From Doryteuthis pealeii (lineage: Eukaryota; Mollusca; Cephalopoda; Myopsida; Loliginidae), in NCBI GenBank assembly GCA_023376005.1, contig CM042151.1, positions 76,543,985-76,607,984 on the forward strand: a DNA stretch of 64,000 nucleotides, in the 5' to 3' direction. Positions 55,928 through 64,000 of the stretch are shown here, in pieces. A program made the translations under genes and the position numbers. Below the pieces are notes generated by a model. That model worked only from the letters and a program-made list of their open reading frames with translations, was not told where the DNA came from and did not search any database. Position 1 is the first letter of the stretch, and each line of letters begins with the position of its first letter.

Positions 55928-57078
55928 TCTTACTTACTTGCTTGAGTAGTTCAAGTAGCTGGCTGGTACCTTAGTCTGTCTCTTGTGTAGCTGAGACGTT
56001 TCTAAAGATGCTGGTTTACTTTATTTCTTCTTTTTTAGTTCTGGTTCTGTAGAAGCTGGTTTGATGAGGTTCACAAGAGACAACATGAGGCTTATATTTC
56101 AAGTGATCACATCTTTTTACTTTCAACCATGCTTCTCAACCGCAGCTAGATTGAAGCAAAAGACGATCTCTACATTCTGGTGTGTATGGATGTGTGTATA
56201 TATATATATGGATGGGTGTGTGTGTGTATGGATGTGTGTATATATATATATATGGATGGGTGTGTGTGTGTATGAATGTGTGTGTATATATATATGATGG
56301 GTGTGTGTGTATGGATGTGTGTGTATATATATATATGGGTGGTGTGTATGGGTGTGTGTGTATGGATGTGTGTATATATATATGGATGGGTGTGTGTGTA
56401 TGGGTGTGTGTGTATGGATGTGTGTATATATATATGGATGTGTGTGTGTGTGTATGGGTGTGTGTGTGTATGGATGTGTGTGTATATATATATACGGATG
56501 TGTGTGTGTATGTGTGTGTGTGTATGGATGTGTGTGTATATATATGGATGGGTATGTGTGTGTATTTGTGTGTGTGTATGTGTATATATATATGGATGGG
56601 TGTGTGTGTGTATTGGTGTGTGTGTGTATATATATATATATATGGATGTGTGTGTGTGTGTATAGGTGTGTGTGTATGGATATGTTTGTATATATATATA
56701 TGGATGTGTATGGGTGTCTTCTGCTAAATTGCTGACTAACCTAGATGAGGAGAGACAGGAAAGATGCATTCGTATAATCTCTCCCACATTTTTAAAGTCT
56801 TTATCTCCTGTTACTTGGGTAGTTGAGTAGCTGGCTGGTACTTTAGTTTGTCTCTTGCGTAGCTGGGACGTTTCTAAAGATGCTGGTCTCACTTTATTTC
56901 TTCATTCTTAATTCTGGTTCTGTAGAAGCTAGTTTGCCTTTATTTCACAAAGACAACATAAGGCTTTTTTTTTTCAAGTGATCACATCTTTTTATTTTCA
57001 ACTGTGACCAGAGTAAAGCAAAAGATAACCTAAGCTAAACTTAACTTCCATTCTTATGTGTCCCAGTGGTGGAAGCCA
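55928..57078. repeat. Local duplication around a (TG)n/(TA)n minisatellite
   Basis: The segment 55945-56165 ('gtagctggctggtaccttag', 'cgtttctaaagatgctggt') is repeated at 56825-57025. Between them, 56180-56710 consists of units combining (TA)n, 'tggatg' and (TG)n. Long open frames of Val-Cys or His-Thr there, on both strands, are repeat artefacts. Confidence 0.85.
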
Positions 57079-58204
57079 TGGGGTCAACTTGATGTTACCA
57101 AGTGTCAATCATTTAACCCCCTCTGAATTTTGAATTTCAATGAATTTTCAATTCAAAATCTAACTACACTAACTGTCCAAAAACAACGGTTTATCAATAT
57201 ATAACAAGTTATGGGTAAATAGAGCAGACTGAGGCTCTTTAGTATTGGTAAGGCAACCAGTCTAAGAGAAGGAAAATACTGAATTCAAAACAGCTGTACT
57301 CCACTTCAAAATTGACCTTGTTTCTCATCCTACCCATGGCAGAAGGGTTGAGTAAATAAATACTTGGTGCTAATGCTCATGGAAAAGGTATAAAAATCTT
57401 TAAATTTTGACCATTTCAGTATTTATTATCATCATCAGCATTAAGCCATGCTGACAGTATGGATTCCTTTGATTCACTCTCACCATCCATCCCTATTGGC
57501 TATTGCTCTTGGAAGTCCTCGAGATGGCACACAAAACCGCTGAATGTAAGTTTTTGCTGATTGACCAGCACTGGTCTGTTCATGTATAGGAGTCCATAGG
57601 ATAAAGTCGCTTATGAGTTTGTCCTTACTTCTCCAGCAGTGCCCATTATGTTTTGCTTGTCTTATTTGGGTGGCTTGTAAGATGGCAATTGTGGTCGTAC
57701 AATTTCTGTTTTATAGGATAGTACTTTGAAGATTTGTTCAAAACAGCATGCAATGTCCTTGTGTAATTCTCATCTACCTTTTTCTTCAACTAGTTTGTTA
57801 GTCCACATGGTACAACCATATATTAGTATGGCAACTAATATATGGTTGCATGAAGAAGACGCATGGTCTAATGGTTAATCATATGAAATTGACTTGTCAA
57901 CTAGAGTTCAATTCTTGGACAAAGCTGTTTGCATTTCACATTGTGCTAATACCCTTGAGAAAGGTATGAATGCAATTCTCCCTCTAGCTATGGGTAAATA
58001 GCAGGGAAGACTGGGCTCTTTAACCATGGCTAGGTAACCAGTCTATAGAAGGAAAACTCTGAATTCAAACCTGTTAAACTCTGCTTAAGAAATTGACCTT
58101 GTATCGCATCCTTCTCATTGGAGCGGTTGGTAAATATATATATTAGCATGGCAACCAATCTAGGAGAAGGAAAATGCTGAATAAATTTTCTGTGTTTGTT
58201 TCAG
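57079..58204. repeat. Intron 4 segment duplicated from (or to) gene A locus
   Basis: This aligns with 700-1843 at high identity, starting 'atggggtcaacttgatgtta'. It includes the LINE relic (57415-57850, minus) and the SINE (57866-58160). It marks the extent of intronic homology between genes A and B. Confidence 0.85.
57415..57850 (-). pseudogene. LINE relic, paralogue of 1068-1460
   Basis: The same decayed sequence and (ATC)n end as the relic in gene A's intron. Differences are mostly substitutions. Shared position shows it predates the duplication. Confidence 0.7.
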
Positions 58205-58387
58205 ATTACTACTTTTCATGCAACAAGTAAATCCAAAACCTGTGCGTCTAAGATTGCGCGCTTAGAGAGAGGTCCTATTGAACAAGGACAGAGTGACATC
58301 TGGAATGGAGAATTATTAGAAATACCTCCCACACCACCTTCCAACCTTGAATACTGCAACATCATCGACATTCAGTATATATTCAAG
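58205..58387 (+). CDS. Alpha-arrestin gene B, exon 5
   Basis: A 61-codon exon with acceptor TTTCAG and donor AAG|GTAAGT, phase 0 at both ends. It reads LERGPIEQGQSDIWNGELLE, then IPPTPPSNLEYCNIIDIQY, as in 1844-2026. The next exon, expected to carry the GA-x-DL...IGT ending, is not found in the remaining 5.6 kb, so gene B continues beyond the window. In total gene B shows 287 codons spread over 42 kb. Confidence 0.93.
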
Positions 58388-58416
58388 GTAAGTATTTCAA
58401 TTAGTTGAATCAAGTA

Positions 58417-58985
58417 GACCAAGTATCCAATAGGCACCCCAAATCATCAACTTAATAAAAGGTTCATATTTTAACTCATCACTGGTAACTTCCGCTTCCA
58501 AATGTTTGTCAACAAATGATTTTAATCAGAAGTTTATGGAGACGTTGAGCTCACAATAAATTAAATGAATATATGGTTGGTACACGTAATCAAATTAAAA
58601 TTCAATAGCAAAATCTTTTTTTAAATAAATACTTTTTAATCAGAAATTTATGAATATTTTTCAACATTTACAATGATTTAAAAAGAGATGAAAGACGTTT
58701 TTATACTAAAATAGTTTTTACTTAATCAGAAGAGAAATGCAATTATGTTTATTTAAATAAAAATACAGTTTTTATTTACAAAATATCTTTATACTTATTT
58801 AAATAAAAGGATGTTGTTCAGAAATAGTATCACACAATTTGTAAAATTTGTTTTTGTCAGATACAATATAATTGCAAAAATCGTCTGTTCATTTATTTTC
58901 AAATATTTGAAAGTGAAACTTACCGGTGATGAGTTAAAATATGAACCTTTCATTAATTGGATTATTTAGGGTGCCTATTGGTTAC
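58417..58985. mobile_element. Foldback/MITE-like element, copy B
   Basis: The left arm 'gaccaagtatccaataggca' to about 58505 is inverted at 58913-58985 ('gtgcctattggttacttggt'). It corresponds to 3562-4298 in copy A and lacks the nested TTAA-flanked element. Confidence 0.7.
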
Positions 58986-59305
58986 TTGGTCCATTCAAGT
59001 TCTGGACATTGTTGATAGCTTCCTTTTCTCTTGCCTTCAGGTGTGTGTGTGGGGGGACATATATTCTTAGTCTTTCTCTCTCTTTTTCTCTCATGGCATA
59101 CACACTCTAGATCACATATTGTGTTATATACCCACACATGTTGCAGGTATACAACAATGTTCTTTTGATAGGGAGAGGAGAGAGAGGTAGACAGATATCA
59201 GAGAGAGAGGTAGATGAGGTGCATAACTCCATAACATACTTGTTACTTTCTTTCTTTGTTTGGCCATTTGTGATCGCCTAGTCTTCTTGCTTGTTGCTTC
59301 TCTCA
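58986..59305. other. Gene B intron 5 sequence
   Basis: The start ('caagttctggacattgttga') matches 2855-2875 of locus A. Otherwise it holds short (TG)n, (CT)n and (GA)n tracts and nothing recognised. Confidence 0.45.
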
Positions 59306-60201
59306 GACCATATAACCTTTAAGCACCCCATCTGCAATTTCTATTCAGAAGGCCATGTTTTTCATTTTCACCGCCAAAATCCGGTTGTTTGTTAACACAA
59401 TTTTTAGATGCATTTTTAAAAAAATTATATAACTAAATACTAACTCCTAACCCTAAACCCTAGACCTAGCAAAATATTTTTTTGAATAAATACTTTTTAT
59501 TATTAACTATCCATAGAGGCACATGGAAAATAAATAAACATGTCTTTCATTTTAAGTTTTATTTAAAAAAAATAATAACATTAGTTTATCTTTAGTGCAA
59601 AATTAATTTTTTTACATAGGCTAACAACAACAACATGAAATAGCTAAAATTTTTATTAAAATCAAAATCTACTTTATCAGATGAAGAATTAAAAATTATT
59701 TTTCCTAATTTAAAAAAAAATTATTGTCAGTGTTGAAAAATGTTCATCAACTTCTGATTAATAAGCAAAACTTCTGATTTATTAAAAGTAATTCTCTGGT
59801 GCCAGAGCAGCAATTGTGCGTGATTTAGGATTGTCCCATAAAACTGTTAACTATTCCTGTGCAAACTCATTTTTTGTTTAAAGTTTTTATAAATAAAAAA
59901 AAACTATTTTCATTTAAAAAGAAACAAAAAACTTCTTTCTTCAAAAATTTCTTTTTTGATTAAATAAAAACTATTTTAATATAAAACGTGTCTTTCATTT
60001 ATAGTTTTATTAAAAAGTATTTATTCAAAAAAATGTTTTGCTGGGGTTAGAGTTAGGGCTAGGGGTTAGGGTTAGTTTTATAATTCAAAAAAAAAATGTC
60101 TAAAAATCGTGTTAACAAACAACCGGATTTTGATGGTGTAAAAGAAAAACATGTCCTTCTTAATTGAGATCACAGATGGGGTGCTTAAAGGTTATATGGT
60201 C
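59306..60201. mobile_element. Foldback element with telomere-like motifs in its arms
   Basis: 'gaccatataacctttaagca' at the left is inverted at the right end. The arms are about 200 bp and include 'ctaaccctaaaccctag' (59448-59464) and the inverse 'ctaggggttagggttag' (60059-60075). The interior is AT-rich and non-coding. No target duplication is evident. Confidence 0.75.
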
Positions 60202-60252
60202 CCTTCTTTCTATTTCTTCTTGCCACGTTGGATTCTATCTTGTCTAGTCTGG

Positions 60253-63200
60253 TTACTTGGTGGTTCTTCATCTTCTTGCTTGGCTGATCTTCTTGATAAG
60301 ACATGCATTAACCAACAGGTTACTTGGTGGTTCTTCATCTTCTTGCTTGGCTGATCTTCTTGATAAGACATGCATTAACCAACAGGTTACTTGGTGGTTC
60401 TTCATCTTCTTGCTTGGCTGATCTTCTTGATAAGACATGCATTAACCAACAGGTTACTTGGTGGTTCTTCATCTTCTTGCTTGGCTGATCTTATTGATAA
60501 GACATGCATTAACCAACAGGTTACTTGGTGGTTCTTCATCTTCTTGCTTGGCTGATCTTCTTGATAAGACATGCATTAACCAACAGGTTACTTGGTGGTT
60601 CTTCATCTTCTTGCTTGGCTGATCTTCTTGATAAGACATGCATTAACCAACAGGTTACTTGGTGGTTCTTCATCTTCTTGCTTGGCTGATCTTCTTGATA
60701 AGACATGCATTAACCAACAGGTTACTTGGTGGTTCTTCATCTTCTTGCTTGGCTGATCTTATTGATAAGACATGCATTAACCAACAGGTTACTTGGTGGT
60801 TCTTCATCTTCTTGCTTGGCTGATCTTCTTGATAAGACATGCATTAACCAACAGGTTACTTGGTGGTTCTTCATCTTCTTGCTTGGCTGATCTTCTTGAT
60901 AAGACATGCATTAACCAACAGGTTACTTGGTGGTTCTTCATCTTCTTGCTTGGCTGATCTTATTGATAAGACATGCATTAACCAACAGGTTACTTGGTGG
61001 TTCTTCATCTTCTTGCTTGGCTGATCTTATTGATAAGACATGCATTAACCAACAGGTTACTTGGTGGTTCTTCATCTTCTTGCTTGGCTGATCTTATTGA
61101 TAAGACATGCATTAACCAACAGGTTACTTGGTGGTTCTTCATCTTCTTGCTTGGCTGATCTTATTGATAAGACATGCATTAACCAACAGGTTACTTGGTG
61201 GTCTTCATCTTCTTGCTTGGCTGATCTTATTGATAAGACATGCATTAACCAACAGGTTACTTGGTGGTTCTTCATCTTCTTGCTTGGCTGATCTTATTGA
61301 TAAGACATGCATTAACCAACAGGTTACTTGGTGGTTCTTCATCTTCTTGCTTGGCTGATCTTATTGATAAGACATGCATTAACCAACAGGTTACTTGGTG
61401 GTTCTTCATCTTCTTGCTTGGCTGATCTTATTGATAAGACATGCATTAACCAACAGGTTACTTGGTGGTTCTTCATCTTCTTGCTTGGCTGATCTTATTG
61501 ATAAGACATGCATTAACCAACAGGTTACTTGGTGTTCTTCATCTTCTTGCTTGGCTGATCTTATTGATAAGACATGCATTAACCAACAGGTTACTTGGTG
61601 GTTCTTCATCTTCTTGCTTGGCTGATCTTATTGATAAGACATGCATTAACCAACAGGTTACTTGGTGGTTCTTCATCTTCTTGCTTGGCTGATCTTATTG
61701 ATAAGACATGCATTAACCAACAGGTTACTTGGTGGTTCTTCATCTTCTTGCTTGGCTGATCTTCTTGATAAGACATGCATTAACCAACAGGTTACTTGGT
61801 GGTTCTTCATCTTCTTGCTTGGCTGATCTTATTGATAAGACATGCATTAACCAACAGGTTACTTGGTGGTTCTTCATCTTCTTGCTTGGCTGATCTTCTT
61901 GATAAGACATGCATTAACCAACAGGTTACTTGGTGGTTCTTTCATCTTCTTGCTTGGCTGATCTTATTGATAAGACATGCATTAACCAACAGGTTACTTG
62001 GTGGTTCTTCATCTTCTTGCTTGGCTGATCTTCTTGATAAGACATGCATTAACCAACAGGTTACTTGGTGGTTCTTCATCTTCTGCTTGGCTGATCTTAT
62101 TGATAAGACATGCATTAACCAACAGGTTACTTGGTGGTTCTTCATCTTCTTGCTTGGCTGATCTTATTGATAAGACATGCATTAACCAACAGGTTACTTG
62201 GTGGTTCTTCATCTTCTTGCTTGGCTGATCTTATTGATAAGACATGCATTAACCAACAGGTTACTTGGTGGTTCTTCATCTTCTTGCTTGGCTGATCTTC
62301 TTGATAAGACATGCATTAACCAACAGGTTACTTGGTGGTTCTTCATCTTCTTGCTTGGCTGATCTTATTGATAAGACATGCATTAACCAACAGGTTACTT
62401 GGTGGTTCTTCATCTTCTTGCTTGGCTGATCTTATTGATAAGACATGCATTAACCAACAGGTTACTTGGTGGTTCTTCATCTTCTTGCTTGGCTGATCTT
62501 ATTGATAAGACATGCATTAACCAACAGGTTACTTGGTGGTTCTTCATCTCTTGCTTGGCTGATCTTATTGATAAGACATGCATTAACCAACAGGTTACTT
62601 GGTGGTTCTTCATCTTCTTGCTTGGCTGATCTTCTTGATAAGACATGGCCATTAACCAACAGGTTACTTGGTGGTTCTTCATCTTCTTGCTTGGCTGATC
62701 TTATTTGATAAGACATGCAATTAAACCAACAGTTACTTGGTGTTTCTTCATCTTCTTGCTGGCTGATCTTCTTGATAGACATGCATTAACCAACAGGTTA
62801 CTTGGTGGTTCTTCATCTTCTTGCTTGGCTGATCTTATTGATAAGCATGCATGTGTTACTTGTGTGCTTGGCTGATCTTAATTAACCAACAGGTTACTTG
62901 GTGTTCTTCATCTTCTTGCTTGGCTGATCTTATTGATAAGACATTGCATTAACCAACAGGTTACTTGGTGTTTCTCATCTTCTTGCTTGGCTGATCTTCT
63001 TATAAGACATGCATTAACCAACAGGTTACTTGTGTTCTTCATCTTCTTGCTTGGCTGATCTTATTGATAAGACATGCATTAACCAACAGGTTACTTGGTG
63101 GTCTTCATCTTCTTGCTTGGCTGATCTTATTGATAAGACATGCATTAACCAACAGGTTACTTGGTGGTTCTTCATCTTCTTGCTTGGCTGATCTATTGAT

Positions 63201-63954
63201 AAGACATGCATTAACCAACAGTTACTTGGTGGTTCTTCATCTTCTTGCTTGGCTGATCTATTGATAAGACATGCATTAACCAACAGTACTTGGTTGGTTC
63301 TTCACTTCTTGCTTGGCTGATCTTATTGATAAGACATGCATTAACCAACAGGTTACTTGGTGGTTCTTCATCTTCTTGCTTTGGCTGATCTTATTGATAA
63401 AACATGCATTAACCAACAGGTTACTTGGTGGTTCTTCATCTTCTTGCTTGGCTGATCTTATTGATAAGACATGCATTAACCAACAGGTTACTTGGTGGTT
63501 CTTCATCTTCTTGCTTGGCTGATCTTATTGATAAGACATGCATTAACCAACAGGTTACTTGGTGGTTCTTCATCTTCTTGCTTGGCTGATCTTTTGATAA
63601 GACATGCATTAACCAACAGGTTACTTGGTGGTTCTTCATCTTCTTGCTTGGCTGATCTTATTGATAAGACATGCATTAACCAACAGGTTACTTGGTGGTT
63701 CTTCATCTTCTTGCTTGGCTGATCTTATTGATAAGACATGCATTAACCAAACAGGTTACTTGGGGTCTTCATCTTCTTGCTTGGCTGATCTTATTGATAA
63801 GACATGCATTAACCAACAGGTTACTTGGTGGTTCTTCATCTTCTTGCTTGGCTGATCTTCTTTGATAAGACATGCATTAACCAACAGGTTACTTGGTGGT
63901 TCTTCATCTTCTTGCTTGGCTGATCTTCTTGATAAGACATGCATTAACCAACAA
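60253..63954. repeat. 67-bp satellite array, about 55 copies
   Basis: The unit begins 'ttacttggtggttcttcatc' and ends 'gcattaaccaacagg'. Most copies are identical except for a C/A variant ('gatcttcttgat' versus 'gatcttattgat'). The C form dominates from the start to about 60950 and the A form thereafter, with C-type copies interspersed. From about 62640 to 63330 and near 63760 the units carry single-base indels. Every open frame in the array, on both strands, comes from the repeat (67 is not a multiple of 3, so the frame rotates with a 201-bp period). The array probably lies in an intron of gene B or beyond it. Confidence 0.95.
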
Positions 63955-64000
63955 CGCTATGTTGCTTTTTAAAAACTTTTATTCTTGACTCACTTTTCTT
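63955..64000. other. Sequence after the satellite
   Basis: Forty-six bases of ordinary AT-rich sequence; too short to interpret. Confidence 0.3.

Noticed and set aside
56180..56890. Long Val-Cys-Tyr and His-Thr open frames, up to 240 codons
   Set aside because: They are translations of (TG)n, (TA)n and 'tggatg' repeats on the two strands.
60253..63954. Many open frames on both strands, some over 100 codons
   Set aside because: They are the three rotating frames of a 67-bp satellite; no unique sequence, no start or splice context.
60253..63954. CRISPR-like regular spacing
   Set aside because: Whole 67-bp units repeat without variable spacers, and the genome is eukaryotic.

Overview
The window is animal nuclear DNA: AT-rich, with split genes, GT-AG introns and no operons. 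It is dominated by transposable elements, microsatellites and a satellite array. The host genes, tRNA-derived SINEs and LINE relics fit a lophotrochozoan, most likely a mollusc and perhaps a cephalopod. That assignment is inference, since no species-specific marker can be read here.

Host genes. Two tandem alpha-arrestin (arrestin domain-containing, ARRDC) genes lie on the plus strand. Gene A (start outside the window to 6617) shows its last three exons: 382-564, 1844-2026 and 6522-6617. Gene B starts at 16341 and shows exons at 16341-16461, 45236-45382, 49034-49260, 54287-54469 and 58205-58387. Its last exon or exons lie beyond 64000. Splice phases agree at every junction. Exons and introns around 1-4300 and 54100-58990 align, so this is a tandem segmental duplication.

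Nested retroelements. The 28.8-kb first intron of gene B holds a decayed Ty3/Gypsy element (17509-26659). This is interrupted by a 4.3-kb LTR element (21618-25946) with no reverse transcriptase, whose only gene is an unfamiliar repeat-bearing, Thr-rich ORF. Next comes a minus-strand Ty1/Copia element. Parts of this composite recur at 28525-30165 and 30166-37795. Bases from about 28340 to 35500 are full of single-base indels that look like uncorrected long-read sequence, so the duplication may be partly an assembly artefact.

Other repeats. Foldback or MITE-like elements are abundant, several with readable target-site duplications. There are three groups of tRNA-related SINEs, LINE 3' ends of two lineages (one with a restriction-like endonuclease), a 1.7-kb AAT-rich array, and about 55 copies of a 67-bp satellite at 60253-63954.

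Most notable observations. Two repeats can fold as type I hammerhead ribozymes: 52474-52680, a perfect 100-bp-arm palindrome with a ribozyme in each arm, and 47378-47441 on the minus strand. A weaker ribozyme-like fold sits in a hairpin SINE-like element at 2079-2850. The RT-less LTR element is the best candidate for an undescribed family.
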